Positions 7,988 to 17,746 are shown, numbered from the stretch's first letter. The stretch: DNA of 64,000 nucleotides from Desulfobulbus alkaliphilus (GCF_016918545.1 NZ_JAFFQC010000013.1:48019-112018), one strand, 5' to 3'. Notes: generated by a model not told the origin, from the sequence alone. A program made the numbers and translations.

Positions 7988-10900
7988 ATGTATCTTTCCT
8001 ATCCCCTGACGCTCCCTGTCAATGACCGCCGGGACGACATTGTCGCAGCCATCAGGGAGCATCAGGTTCTGATCATCATCGGTGACACCGGCTCCGGCAA
8101 GACCACCCAACTGCCGAAAATGTGCCTTGAAGCCGGCCGAGGCAGCTCCGGCCTCATCGGCTGCACCCAGCCACGCCGAATCGCAGCCCTCTCGGTGGCG
8201 GAACGGGTTGGTGAAGAACTCAGGGCCCCAAACCTGGTTGGGTATAAGATCCGTTTTCATGACCGCACCTCGGAGCAGACCCTGATCAAATTCATGACCG
8301 ACGGCATACTGCTTGCCGAAACCCGCCGGGATCGCACACTCAGCGGCTACGACACCATCATTGTCGACGAGGCCCACGAGCGCAGCCTCAATATCGACTT
8401 TCTCCTTGGATACCTGAAAAACCTGCTGCCCTCCCGGCCCGATCTCAAGCTGATTGTTTCTTCGGCCACCATCGACGCTGAAAAATTCAGCCGCTATTTC
8501 GACCAGGCACCGGTGATTCAGGTGTCAGGACGGACCTATCCGATCACCACCCAGTACCGCGAAGCGAAAGAAGGCGATGAGGATGACGGCACCACCTATG
8601 TTGACCAGGCCATTGCCGCGGTAGCGGAATTGGCCATGTTGCCCGCCGGCGGTGACATTCTGGTCTTTATGCCCACCGAACGTGATATCAACGACACCAT
8701 CGAAGGTCTGCGCCAGGCGTATGAACAGAGCCATCTGCTGCTGCCGCTCTTCGGTCGCCTGCCAGCGGCAGAGCAACGAAAAATCTTCCGCCCGGCCCAC
8801 AAACGCAAGATCATTGTTGCCACCAATGTTGCCGAGACCTCGATTACCGTACCGGGCATACGCTATGTGGTTGACACTGGCCTGGCGCGGATCTCCCGAT
8901 ACAATCCCCGCTCCGGCACCACCAGCCTCAGAGTGAGCAGAGTGGCCAGGGCCAGCTGCGAACAGCGCCGGGGCCGCTGCGGACGCACCGGCCCGGGGAC
9001 ATGCATCCGCCTCTACAGTGAAGAGGATTTTCTTTCCCGGGAATCCTTTACCCCCCCGGAGATACAACGAGCCAACCTGGCCGAGGTCATCCTGCAGATG
9101 ATCGACCTCAACCTTGGGGACCCCGGTCGCTTTCCCTTTATCGATCCTCCCTCCTCCAATGCCATCCGCGACGGCTATCGTACCCTCAAGGAACTGGGTG
9201 CCCTGAACGACGACCATCGTCTTACCGCCCGAGGCCGCCTCATGGCCCGACTCCCCCTGGATCCCCGTCTTTCCCGAATGATCATCGAAGGCACGCTGAC
9301 GGATGCGGTTCGGGAAGTCACCATCCTGGCCGCCGCCCTTTCTATCCAGGATCCACGGATTCGACCACCCGGAAAGGAAAACAAGGCTGATGAGACCCAT
9401 CGCTGGTTCGTCGATCAACGATCCGACTTTTCCACCCTGCTCAACATCTGGAACAGCTTGCACGCCGAGGGGGAAAACCTCTCCAAATCAAGGCTTTCCC
9501 GATTCTGCAAAGCCCATTTTCTCTCCTGGCAGCGGACGCGCGACTGGATTGATGTCCACGACCAGATCAGTCGCCTGCTGAAAACCAATAAGATCGTTCC
9601 CGGACAGGAACAGCAGACCGATTATGCCGCCATCCACACTGCTCTGGCCAGCGGTTTTCTCCGCAATATCTGCACAAAAAAAGAAAAAAACCTCTATCTT
9701 TCCGCCGGCAACAAGGAAGTCGTCCTCTTCCCTGGCTCCGGACTCTACGGAAAAGGGCCTCAATGGGCCGTGGCCGCCGAATTTGTGGCCACCACCCAGC
9801 TGTTTGCCCGTACGGTAGCGACGGTTGATGTTACCTGGCTGGAACGGTTGGGCGGTGACCTCTGCAAACGCTCCTGGTCGAATCCGCATTGGGAAAAAAA
9901 GAGCGGCAAGGTTCTGGCCCTGGAACGGGTCAGCCTGTTCGGCCTGTCCATTGTTGCCGGTCGCAAAGTGGACTATGGACGAATCAATGAAAACACCCTC
10001 CAGGAGGCCCGGGAGATCTTTATCCGGTCCGCCCTGATCGGCAACCAGCTGGGTGGACAATACCCCTTTCTCATGCACAATGCGGCCCTGATCGCCACCT
10101 ATGAAGAAATGGAAGAACGGTTCCGCCGCCGGAACATTCTGGTGGATGACGAGACCTTGTACGCTTTTTACGATGCCCGCCTCGGTAAAGTGTATGACCG
10201 CTTTACCCTCAACCGACTGCTGCGGCGCAGAAAAAACGACCAGTTCCTCCACATGGGCGAACAAGACATCTGCCTGGCGGTCCCTGAAAGCGAAGAATCC
10301 TATCGCTTCCCCCACGCCGTCCGCTGCGGCGACATCGAACTTGCGCTGAGTTATCTCTTTGCTCCAGGTGACGAGGCAGACGGCGTATCGGTCCATATTC
10401 CCCGACACCTGTTGCCCCATATCAATCCGCTTGTTTTCGAGTGGCTGGTTCCAGGTCTTCTGCCGGAAAAACTGCTGCTGCTCTGTAAACGACTGCCCAA
10501 ACAGCTTCGCCGCCGTCTCGTGCCCCTGCCCGATGCGGTCGATCGTATCCTCGACGGTCTCTCGCTGTACAAGGGCTCGTTGTACCAGGAACTGGAACGG
10601 GTGCTCCTGCGTGCCTACCAGGTCCAGGTGCAACGGACCGACTGGCAGGCCGATGCCCTGCCGCCCCACCTGCGGATGCGCTTTCTCCTGGTGGACGAAG
10701 AGGGGACTGTCCTCTGCACCAGCCGTTCCTTCACCGACCTGCTCAACCATGAGCAATCGCTGGCAACCGAGACCCATGCCACTGATTGCGCCACGCTGCC
10801 AGCTCCTCGAACCATATCAGCGGAAGATCTCGACGCCATCGAGAAAAAAATCCTGTGCACCGATGCCGACGGACGCGTAACGGGTTTGTTTTTTCCCGCC

Positions 10901-11731
10901 CTTGAGATCGACCCGCTGCGCAATAGGCTGGAACTGCGGTATATCGACAATGAAGCGGAAAGCAGACGCCTGAACCGTCTCGGGTTGCACCATCTCTATA
11001 CACAGGCCTGTAGCGGAGAAGTTGCGGCGATCCGTTCATTGTGCAAAACGGTTCTCAGTCGCCATTCCTCTTCCTGGCTCAGCCTGGGCGCTGGGGTTCC
11101 GGCCGCGAAATTGCGCGCCGACCTCCAGGCCTTTCTCATGGACGCACTCTTCGGAGCCGCCGATGGCGCCCTGCCCTCACAGGCGCAATTTCTGGAAAAC
11201 ATCGCTCGGGCCAGGGCGCAGGGGATTCCGCGCACAGCCACCGCCCTCCTCGACACAATCAACGAAACCCTGCGCCAACGTCGGATGGTTGCCCGCACCA
11301 TAGCCGACTGGGCCACCAAAAAGAAAAAAAATAAAAGTTATCAAAAGTCCCGCCACGATGAATATCTGGCCGCCTTGGAGCAGATCCTGCCGGCGTCCTT
11401 TCTCCAAACCCTGCCGGCCGAGTCCCTACCCCATAAGTCCCGCCACCTCCAAGCCCTGGCCCGGCGTATCGAACGGGCTGACCACTCCCCCCTCAAGGAC
11501 AACGCCAAAGCCAAGCGCCTGCAGATACCGCTTGATCGTTTGCGGCATTTTCTCCAGTTTGACCATCCCTCTCCGCCCTGCCAGGTCCTGCTGGAGGAAT
11601 ACCGGCAACTGGTGGAAGAATTCCGGGTTTCTCTCTTTGCCCCGGAGCTGGGCACTTCTCAGCCGGTTTCGGAACAGCGACTGGAGCAAAAATGGCGTCA
11701 AGTCATGGAGACGTGCCAAAAGGTTGAATAG
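7988..11731 (+). CDS. hrpA: ATP-dependent RNA helicase HrpA (DEAH box)
   Basis: 1247 residues. Motifs in order: Walker A IIGDTGSGKTTQLPK, GCTQPRRIAALSVAERV, DEAH in IIVDEAHERSLNIDFLLG, SSATIDAEKFSRYF, VATNVAETSITVPGI and the arginine-finger motif QRRGRCGRTGPGTC. The helicase-associated region and the long DUF3418 C-terminal part of HrpA follow. E. coli HrpA (1300 aa) rescues stalled ribosomes. The reading frame starts at the position equal to about residue 75 of the E. coli protein. There is no clear ribosome site and an upstream in-frame stop at about 7931, so the N-terminal extension is absent. Confidence 0.96.
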   Translation: MYLSYPLTLPVNDRRDDIVAAIREHQVLIIIGDTGSGKTTQLPKMCLEAGRGSSGLIGCTQPRRIAALSVAERVGEELRAPNLVGYKIRFHDRTSEQTLIKFMTDGILLAETRRDRTLSGYDTIIVDEAHERSLNIDFLLGYLKNLLPSRPDLKLIVSSATIDAEKFSRYFDQAPVIQVSGRTYPITTQYREAKEGDEDDGTTYVDQAIAAVAELAMLPAGGDILVFMPTERDINDTIEGLRQAYEQSHLLLPLFGRLPAAEQRKIFRPAHKRKIIVATNVAETSITVPGIRYVVDTGLARISRYNPRSGTTSLRVSRVARASCEQRRGRCGRTGPGTCIRLYSEEDFLSRESFTPPEIQRANLAEVILQMIDLNLGDPGRFPFIDPPSSNAIRDGYRTLKELGALNDDHRLTARGRLMARLPLDPRLSRMIIEGTLTDAVREVTILAAALSIQDPRIRPPGKENKADETHRWFVDQRSDFSTLLNIWNSLHAEGENLSKSRLSRFCKAHFLSWQRTRDWIDVHDQISRLLKTNKIVPGQEQQTDYAAIHTALASGFLRNICTKKEKNLYLSAGNKEVVLFPGSGLYGKGPQWAVAAEFVATTQLFARTVATVDVTWLERLGGDLCKRSWSNPHWEKKSGKVLALERVSLFGLSIVAGRKVDYGRINENTLQEAREIFIRSALIGNQLGGQYPFLMHNAALIATYEEMEERFRRRNILVDDETLYAFYDARLGKVYDRFTLNRLLRRRKNDQFLHMGEQDICLAVPESEESYRFPHAVRCGDIELALSYLFAPGDEADGVSVHIPRHLLPHINPLVFEWLVPGLLPEKLLLLCKRLPKQLRRRLVPLPDAVDRILDGLSLYKGSLYQELERVLLRAYQVQVQRTDWQADALPPHLRMRFLLVDEEGTVLCTSRSFTDLLNHEQSLATETHATDCATLPAPRTISAEDLDAIEKKILCTDADGRVTGLFFPALEIDPLRNRLELRYIDNEAESRRLNRLGLHHLYTQACSGEVAAIRSLCKTVLSRHSSSWLSLGAGVPAAKLRADLQAFLMDALFGAADGALPSQAQFLENIARARAQGIPRTATALLDTINETLRQRRMVARTIADWATKKKKNKSYQKSRHDEYLAALEQILPASFLQTLPAESLPHKSRHLQALARRIERADHSPLKDNAKAKRLQIPLDRLRHFLQFDHPSPPCQVLLEEYRQLVEEFRVSLFAPELGTSQPVSEQRLEQKWRQVMETCQKVE

Positions 11732-11880
11732 TGGCCTTTCAGGGGCGTTACTGAAAAATAACTCCTATTCCCATTTTCCTCTATCATGGACGTGGACAAT
11801 GTTTTATATTATAAAAAATTGTTGGATAACGTTAGAGTCCACAAAACCCTTTTCACTATTGAATGCCAAGGAGGACTGCC

Positions 11881-13224
11881 GTGAACAGATCATTACCGTA
11901 TCTATTCCTGCTTTGTCTGGTGGCTGCGATGCTGGCCACCGGGTGCGCGGGACCTCAAAAGACTGAAACAGCCAGAGATACCGGCCCGCCGGAGGCGGTT
12001 GCGGAGGCCGGGCATGGCACCTATGAAGGTGAAATTGTCGGAATATCGGAGCGGGCAAGAACCATATCCATCATGGTTGGCAGAGGTGAAGATGCCAGAA
12101 GGATGATGGTCAAATATGACGCGGACACCCAAGGCATCAACACCGTAGCCCAGGGGTATGCCGCCGTTTTAACCTATGAAACACGGGGTGCGGATCTATA
12201 CGCCACCGCGGTCAGTCCTAGACTTGCCAGATTGCCTGAAGGCGTTTCCGAGATTAAAACAGCCGAGCTTGAAGAATTGATCTTCAGTGGTGAGCCACTG
12301 TTTCTGGCGGACTCCAGGCCCCCGGCCCGCTATGCGCAATCCCATCTGCCCGGGGCTCACTCCCTCCCGGTCCCTCTGCTGAATGAAAAGCAGGGGGAAG
12401 TCCTGCCTGAAGACAAAGACATACCTCTTGTCTTCTACTGCGGGGGGGTCACGTGAGGTATGTCACCTGCCTCCGCCGGTCTGGCGAAGAAACTGGGATA
12501 TACCGATGTACGCGTTTATCTGGAAGGCGAGCCTGTCTGGCTGGAGGCCTTCCTGCCCACCTATTCATCCGAAGAGTTTATTCTCCACGGCAATGTGGTT
12601 CTTGTCGACATGAGACCCAGGAACCAGGTCATCGAGGGAAGAATACAGGGGGCCTACAGTGTTCCCTTCGCCACCCTTGAAAATGCCCTGGGTGACCTGG
12701 CCCGTAATGCCCCGATCGTACTGTACGGGGAAGATGAATATCAAGAAGAAGAGGCTATCTTTATACTCCGGGCCGAGGGGTTCAGGAACGTCTCCCTGGT
12801 CAGGGGTGGGTATCAGGGCTGGCTCAAAAACGATGGCGCCATCGAGTCAGGCCCGATTTTCGCCACGGAAATCACCTGGGTCCGTCAATTGGGCCGAGGC
12901 GAGGTCTCGGTGGCGGACTTCCGTCGAGCAGCGTCCGGTGAAGACACCAGTGCCATCATCATCGACGCTCGGACCAGAGAGGAGGTGGCTGAACTGGGCA
13001 CCTTCAGACACACGATCAACATGCCTCTTGATGAAATCCCTTCGCGGATGGACGAACTGCCCAGGGATAAAACACTCTATGTCCACTGTGCCACCGGCGC
13101 CCGGGCCGACATGGCCTACAGCGAACTGGTCAACAACGGCTTTGATGTCAAGTTCCTGCTCCTGGACATTCAGGATGCCGAATGTGACTGCGAGATCATC
13201 AGGCCTGAAGAGCAGGTCATCTGA
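11881..13224 (+). CDS. triple-rhodanese lipoprotein with a predicted selenocysteine (Sec192)
   Basis: Read through an in-frame TGA at 12454-12456, this is one 447-residue protein. The start is GTG 11881, with AAGGAGG six bases before it. A lipoprotein signal with lipobox LATGC (Cys22) places it in the periplasm. A small beta-rich region (about 45-115) leads to rhodanese domain 1 (about 124-225) with active loop FYC187GGVT-U192-GMSPASAG. Domain 2 (about 230-325) has no active-site Cys (VLYGEDEYQ) and looks inactive. Domain 3 (about 340-430) has active loop VHC403ATGARADM. The codon after the TGA keeps frame and the homology continues without a break (GLAKKLGYTDVRVYLEGEP). Rhodanese loops of this subtype usually have CGGxxC, so Sec replaces the second Cys. 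A SECIS-like stem-loop follows directly. A nonsense mutation or a sequencing error at this codon is the alternative. A terminator follows the stop. Confidence 0.83.
12457..12504 (+). promoter_or_regulatory. bacterial SECIS-like stem-loop directly after the in-frame TGA
   Basis: Counting the TGA as bases 1-3, GGTAT (4-8) pairs with ATACC (47-51). CGCC (21-24) pairs with GGCG (30-33) around a five-base loop GGTCT (25-29; 12478-12482). The E. coli fdhF SECIS has the same GGUCU apical loop at bases 22-26 after its UGA. The middle of the stem is weakly paired. No other SelB-type element was seen. Confidence 0.75.
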
Positions 13225-13245
13225 GACAACCAGCTCGGGAAAAAC

Positions 13246-13276
13246 AAAGGCCGTCCGCTTCACGGACGGCCTTTTT
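13246..13276 (+). terminator. Rho-independent terminator of the rhodanese gene
   Basis: GGCCGTCCG (13249-13257) pairs perfectly with CGGACGGCC (13263-13271) around a five-base loop and is followed by TTTTT. Confidence 0.93.
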
Positions 13277-13350
13277 CATATCATCGAACCAACCCCTGAT
13301 CTTCTCTGTACGCGACAAGACTTGAGAACGGGACCGTCATGAGCTATCCA

Positions 13351-13573
13351 CCTGGATCCGTGAGCGTTCATCCGTGCGTCAGCTTTATTGTCCGTGACCG
13401 TTTGATGTTTGATTAAAGGACACTTTATCGGACGGTTACGGGCAATGAAGATGGCGTGCGGACGGACGCCCCGAAGGGCGGCTGGTGAAGGTTATCATCA
13501 AGGATGTAGTGTAACTATACTGTAATTACAAAGAGATATATCCGAAAAAGCGTCCAGCCGTCACGGATTCAGG
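13351..13573 (-). mobile_element. MITE-like element copy 5 (full length, 223 bp)
   Basis: Starts CCTGGATCCGTGAGCG and ends GTCACGGATTCAGG, with the perfect target duplication atcca at 13346-13350 and 13574-13578. It fills the space between the convergent rhodanese and hpt genes. A short local duplication (TTTGATGTTTGATTAAAG) makes it slightly longer than the others. Confidence 0.96.
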
Positions 13574-13618
13574 ATCCAGGGAACGCGACGCTCGCCCCGG
13601 ACCACAGACCACAACCAA

Positions 13619-13942
13619 CTACAGGGTATCGAGCTGGGCCAGCAACAGAGCAAGATCAGACAGCCTGGCCGAGGCGACCGTGACCGACCCGTTGCGACCG
13701 TCGTTTTCCATGGCCTGCGCCAATTGCCGGATCCCCTCCAGGCCGAGACTGGCGGAGGCCCCTTTGAGGCTATGGGCTGCTCTCAAAACACTGTCGGGAT
13801 CATCAGCGGCCACGGCCTGGCGCAACAGCTCGAGATCCGCAGCCGAGGACTCCTTGAAAAGCGCCAGCAGTTCATCAAGGAGTTCTTCATCATCGGCCAC
13901 CTGCTCCAAGGCAAAATCCCTGTTCCATTGTAAATCCACCAT
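13619..13942 (-). CDS. stand-alone histidine phosphotransfer (Hpt) domain protein
   Basis: 107 residues from the ATG at 13942, chosen because GGAGAGA precedes it; the frame upstream is Cys-rich nonsense. A single Hpt four-helix domain carries the motif RAAHSLKGASASLGL with the phospho-accepting His. Such proteins relay phosphate between a hybrid kinase and a response regulator. It is the last gene of the purDE-tsaC-hpt run on the minus strand, with a 113-bp gap before it. No hybrid kinase partner is adjacent; the cheA hybrid at 26.8 kb has its own Hpt. Confidence 0.85.
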   Translation of the reverse strand: MVDLQWNRDFALEQVADDEELLDELLALFKESSAADLELLRQAVAADDPDSVLRAAHSLKGASASLGLEGIRQLAQAMENDGRNGSVTVASARLSDLALLLAQLDTL

Positions 13943-14055
13943 ATCTTCTCTCCGTACAAACAGGTCCTCCCGCATACATCCGCATACAAGATACTCTCCT
14001 CCGAATCGAGCACAACGCAACAGAGAGCCGGGAGGAAGCAGCTGTTGCTGGACAC

Positions 14056-14697
14056 TTACCAATCCACAACCGGATCCGCAGCAGCAAGGCAGGCCTGCAC
14101 ATCCGCAAAGGGAATTGCCCCCTCGCGCAGACAACGCAGAGATGTCCCTTCGCTGCCGACAAGTGTCGAGGCCTTTCCCCCCGGAGTTGTTCCTCCATCA
14201 AGGATGAGATCGATTTCATCGACAAACATCTGCGCGACATCTTCTGCGGTCACCGCAGCGGTAGAGCCTGATATATTGGCGCTGGTTGCTGTTATCGGAC
14301 CACCAAAAGTCCTGATGAGCAGATGAGCCGTTTCATCAGGGGATTGACGAAGCCCCACGGTTCCTGTCATGCCGGTAAGCAACGGCGACAAAGCGGGTCG
14401 AGCAGGGAAGACCAGCGTCAAAGGCCCGGGCCAGAACCGCTCGATCAACCACTTGAAGATCAGCGGGATTTCTTGAGCCAGCAGAGGGAGCTGATCAGTT
14501 CCGCTCACAAGAACCAGGATCGGCAACTCTTTTCTTCGCCGCTTGACCTGAAACAATCGCTCAAGGGCATGGCTTTGCCAAGGATCAACCGCCAGGCCAT
14601 AATAGGTCTCGGTGGGAAAGGCCACCAGCCCGCCGTTGCGTATTATATCGGCTGCCCGGCGAAGCGATGCTCCATTAACCGCAGCGATCCGGCTCAC
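14056..14697 (-). CDS. tsaC: L-threonylcarbamoyladenylate synthase (YrdC/Sua5 family)
   Basis: 213 residues, a single YrdC domain. Characteristic stretches are [17 protein letters not shown] near the N-terminus, then [23 protein letters not shown] and [12 protein letters not shown]. It makes threonylcarbamoyl-AMP for the t6A modification of tRNAs reading ANN codons. The GTG start overlaps the TGA of purDE (GTGA at 14694-14697), so the two are translationally coupled. Length fits TsaC or a short Sua5; without the Sua5 C-terminal domain I prefer TsaC. Confidence 0.93.
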   Translation of the reverse strand: MSRIAAVNGASLRRAADIIRNGGLVAFPTETYYGLAVDPWQSHALERLFQVKRRRKELPILVLVSGTDQLPLLAQEIPLIFKWLIERFWPGPLTLVFPARPALSPLLTGMTGTVGLRQSPDETAHLLIRTFGGPITATSANISGSTAAVTAEDVAQMFVDEIDLILDGGTTPGGKASTLVGSEGTSLRCLREGAIPFADVQACLAAADPVVDW

Positions 14698-16466
14698 TGC
14701 ATCAGATCTTTATTTTTTGCAACCACCTGCTCAGCCATTTCCTGGACATATTGCTCCAGTTTCTCCTCCATACTCGGATCGCCAAGAGCCAGAATACGGG
14801 CGGCAAGCACCGCTGCATTTTTCGCACCGGCTTTACCGATGCCCATGGTGGCCACAGGAATACCCGGGGGCATCTGGACAGTGGAAAGCAAGGCATCAAG
14901 TCCGTTCAGCGAGGAAGCATCCAAGGGGACACCGATGACCGGCAGATTGGTGTGCGCAGCGACCACCCCGGCCAAGTGAGCCGCCATGCCTGCTCCGGCT
15001 ATAATCAGTTTGAGGCCACGATCACGAGCGGTTCTGGCATAGTCCGTCGCCTGCTCCGGGGTTCGATGCGCCGAAACGATCCGCATTTCGTATCCGATGC
15101 CCATGGCAGCAAGAAAATCGGCGGCAGCACGCATTGCCGGCAGATCGGAATCACTGCCCATGACAATACCGACCACCGGTACCGAGATGTTCTTGATCCT
15201 CGCCAGGGCCCTGTGACCGATATCGCGCCGATAATAACAGCCCTGCCACTTGATTTCGTCGGCTGCCAGATAGGCACGCTCGATGGCTTCCTGAATAGTG
15301 GCACCAATGGCCGTGACTCCGATGACCCTCCCGCCGCTGGTGACGACCCGCCCTCGTTTCAATGCCGTGCCAGCATGAAAGACCTCCACCCCTTCCACCC
15401 GGGATGCCTGCTTCAGCCCGGAGATTGTTTTGCCGACCGCGTATTTTCCCGGATATCCGCCGGAGGCCAGCACCACGCAGACTGTCGGACGGGGGTCGAT
15501 AACCAGGCGCACTGTATCCAGCGTGCCGTCGATGCAGGCGTTGAGTACCTCAACCAAATCATTTTCCATCCGCAACAGCAGCGGCTGGCATTCAGGATCT
15601 CCAAAACGGCAGTTGAATTCGAGAACATTGATCCTGTCGCCGTCGATCATCAGGCCGGCGTACAACATCCCTTTATACGGCCGGCCTTCAGCAGCCATGC
15701 CGTGTATCGTCGGCAGCATGACCTCTTCCATAACCCTCCGGGTCAATTCCTCGGTCATGACCGGTGCCGGTGAATAGGCTCCCATCCCACCGGTGTTCGG
15801 CCCCTGGTCGCCCTCGTACACAGCTTTATGATCCTGGGAAGACGGGAGAGGCAGAATGGTTGTCCCATCTGTAAAGGCAATGAAGGACGCTTCTTCTCCG
15901 GTGAGGAATTCTTCAACCACTACCTGGTTGCCAGCCGCTCCGAAGACCTTGTCTTTCATGATCATATCGACGGCCTGTTCAGCCTCTTCCAGACTCTGAC
16001 AAATAAGGACACCTTTACCGGCGGCAAGACCATCGGCTTTGACCACACAGGGCACACCTATCTTTTTGATATATTTCTTGGCCTCTCCCCTCTTGGTGAA
16101 AATCCGATAGTGGGCACTGGGAATATGATGGTTCTTGAGAAAATCTTTGGTAAAGGCCTTGCTGCCTTCAAGTATCGCACCTTTCCTGTCCGGCCCGAAA
16201 ATCCGCAAATCTTTTTCCTCAAAAGCATCGACAATTCCCCTGGTCAGCGGATCTTCCGGACCGACAACGGTCAGATCGATCTGCTCCTTGAGGGCGAAAG
16301 ACAACAGTCCATCTATATCGTCGGAAGCAATGTCGACGCAAGTCGCCATCTCTTTGATTCCGGCATTACCGGGAGCACAAAAAATCGTTGTCACCTTCTC
16401 GGACTGTTTCAGTTTCCATACCAGGGCGTGCTCACGACCGCCGCCCCCAATAACCAGAATCTTCAT
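14694..16466 (-). CDS. PurD-PurE fusion: GAR synthetase and N5-CAIR mutase
   Basis: 590 residues from ATG 16466, which has GGAG nine bases before it; a longer frame to 16538 lacks one. Residues 1 to about 425 are PurD, with the start [22 protein letters not shown]-grasp [17 protein letters not shown], and [11 protein letters not shown]. Residues about 430-590 are class I PurE, with [14 protein letters not shown] and [15 protein letters not shown]. The two act at steps 2 and 6 of purine synthesis, so the fusion joins non-consecutive enzymes. It is the first gene of the run with tsaC and hpt. Element copy 6 lies about 98 bp upstream. Confidence 0.95.
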   Translation of the reverse strand: MKILVIGGGGREHALVWKLKQSEKVTTIFCAPGNAGIKEMATCVDIASDDIDGLLSFALKEQIDLTVVGPEDPLTRGIVDAFEEKDLRIFGPDRKGAILEGSKAFTKDFLKNHHIPSAHYRIFTKRGEAKKYIKKIGVPCVVKADGLAAGKGVLICQSLEEAEQAVDMIMKDKVFGAAGNQVVVEEFLTGEEASFIAFTDGTTILPLPSSQDHKAVYEGDQGPNTGGMGAYSPAPVMTEELTRRVMEEVMLPTIHGMAAEGRPYKGMLYAGLMIDGDRINVLEFNCRFGDPECQPLLLRMENDLVEVLNACIDGTLDTVRLVIDPRPTVCVVLASGGYPGKYAVGKTISGLKQASRVEGVEVFHAGTALKRGRVVTSGGRVIGVTAIGATIQEAIERAYLAADEIKWQGCYYRRDIGHRALARIKNISVPVVGIVMGSDSDLPAMRAAADFLAAMGIGYEMRIVSAHRTPEQATDYARTARDRGLKLIIAGAGMAAHLAGVVAAHTNLPVIGVPLDASSLNGLDALLSTVQMPPGIPVATMGIGKAGAKNAAVLAARILALGDPSMEEKLEQYVQEMAEQVVAKNKDLMQ

Positions 16467-16563
16467 TGCAGTATTCTCCAATCCTTGAATTGAGTATTGA
16501 GCCGCTTCTGAGGTTTTCACAAAATCATTCACCTGCACTCAATGAGACAACAGGTGATATATT

Positions 16564-16781
16564 CCTGGATCCGTCAGCGTTCGTCCGTGCGTCAGCTATA
16601 TTGTCGGTGACCGTTCGAGTAAAGTAGGCTTTGTCGGACGGGTACAGGCAATGAATATGGCGTGCGGACGGATGCAGCAAAGGGCGGCTGGTGAACGTTA
16701 TTGTCAAGGATTCCGCTGCAATTATAAAATGATTACAGCACGATATATCCAAAACAAGCGCCCAGCCGTCACGGATTCAGG
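16564..16781 (-). mobile_element. MITE-like element copy 6 (full length, 218 bp)
   Basis: Starts CCTGGATCCGTCAGCG and ends GTCACGGATTCAGG. The target duplication atatt is perfect (16559-16563 and 16782-16786). It lies upstream of purDE, between divergent genes. Confidence 0.96.
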
Positions 16782-17054
16782 ATATTGGCAAACGGTTCAA
16801 GGCGCCAAGTACAAACCCATACCATTCGCACCGATAAACGATAACGATGGGTACCGGCAACGAACTGCCCCTCCAACAGCATGCCGCCCTGATTACCTGG
16901 TCGCAAAGAGGAGGCGAGAACGGGACAAGTACTCAACTCTCTCTAATAAAAAATTTCTCCTGCCGTCCAGAAAATAATGACCCGGCGCCTTCAATCCTGA
17001 AAAAAGAATGTAGCGGCAAACCGAGGATTTCACCGCGGGCTTCAGGCATTTTTC

Positions 17055-17084
17055 TTGACACCTGACCAGTCAAGCTGGTATTTT
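17055..17084 (+). promoter_or_regulatory. candidate sigma-70 promoter of the TetR-type gene
   Basis: A perfect TTGACA at 17055-17060 is followed 18 bases later by TATTTT (17079-17084). Start of transcription would fall inside the downstream operator, fitting autorepression. Confidence 0.55.
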
Positions 17085-17088
17085 TTTC

Positions 17089-17106
17089 GGAATGAACACT
17101 CATTCA
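17089..17106. promoter_or_regulatory. FadR(YsiA)-type operator palindrome
   Basis: GGAATGAACACTCATTCA contains the perfect arms GAATGA and TCATTC. It matches the Bacillus FadR (YsiA) consensus TGAATGANTANTCATTCA at all but two of the fixed positions. It sits just downstream of the promoter and 35 bp before the regulator's ATG, so it is probably its own operator. Confidence 0.7.
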
Positions 17107-17140
17107 TTTTTTTAATTAAACTCTTGTTTGAACATATTAA

Positions 17141-17746
17141 ATGAAATCTCCAGATAAGCATCGTAAGATAATACGTGCTGCCACCAAGGTGTTTGCCAAA
17201 AAAGGTTTTTTCAATGCCAGAGTTTCTGACATTGCCAAAGAGGCCAAGGTGGCCGACGGGACGATTTATTTGTATTTCAATAATAAATTTGACATTCTCC
17301 TTTCAGTCTTTGAACAGGAAATCGGCAAATTGATCGAACAGGTCACCCTCCTGCTGAAGGAGGAGGGCAACCCGAAAAAAAGGCTGGAAATCTTCATCAC
17401 CAACCATTTGGAGGAAATGAAGAAAAACAGATATCTTGCCGAGGTCATCCACATTGAACTGCGCCAGACCAGCAAACTTATCCGCGAATACCGAAAAAAC
17501 AAATTCAGTGAATATCTCGATATCATTGCCGCCATCATCCAAACAGGACAGGACAGGGGGCTTTTTCGTCGGGACATCAAACCGGAAATCGCCAAACGTC
17601 TCCTCTTTGGTGCCATGGATGAAATCTCAAGAATCTGGCACCTGGGAAGCGAATGCCCTCAAACCCCGGAAGAGTTGAGTCGTCAAATAGCCACTGTTTT
17701 CCTGACCGGACTGCTCATCCCTCTCTCTGAACCCTCCTCATCCTGA
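17141..17746 (+). CDS. TetR/AcrR-family regulator, FadR-like (fatty-acid type)
   Basis: 201 residues. The N-terminal TetR helix-turn-helix reads KIIRAATKVFAKKGFFNARV, then DIAKEAKVADGTIYLYFNNK. The C-terminal ligand domain resembles the YsiA/FadR group, including EMKKNRYLAEVIHIELRQ. In Bacillus and Thermus relatives bind long-chain acyl-CoA and repress fatty-acid degradation genes. The palindrome upstream is close to the FadR consensus, supporting that ligand class and autoregulation. No fatty-acid genes are adjacent, so its targets lie elsewhere. No strong ribosome site precedes the ATG. Confidence 0.85.
   Translation: MKSPDKHRKIIRAATKVFAKKGFFNARVSDIAKEAKVADGTIYLYFNNKFDILLSVFEQEIGKLIEQVTLLLKEEGNPKKRLEIFITNHLEEMKKNRYLAEVIHIELRQTSKLIREYRKNKFSEYLDIIAAIIQTGQDRGLFRRDIKPEIAKRLLFGAMDEISRIWHLGSECPQTPEELSRQIATVFLTGLLIPLSEPSSS

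Larger units (their letters stand above)
16782..17140. other. intergenic region upstream of the TetR-type gene
   Basis: 359 bp without a credible gene. Bases 16787-17050 hold nothing I can interpret. The last 90 bp carry a -35 TTGACA (17055-17060), an AT-rich -10 (about 17079-17084), and a FadR-type operator (17089-17106). Confidence 0.6.

Noticed and set aside
12441..12460. Frameshift or pseudogene explanation for the split rhodanese gene
   Set aside because: Both halves are in the same frame across the G7 run, protein similarity continues without a gap, and only one codon is a stop. A point mutation remains possible but a frameshift does not.
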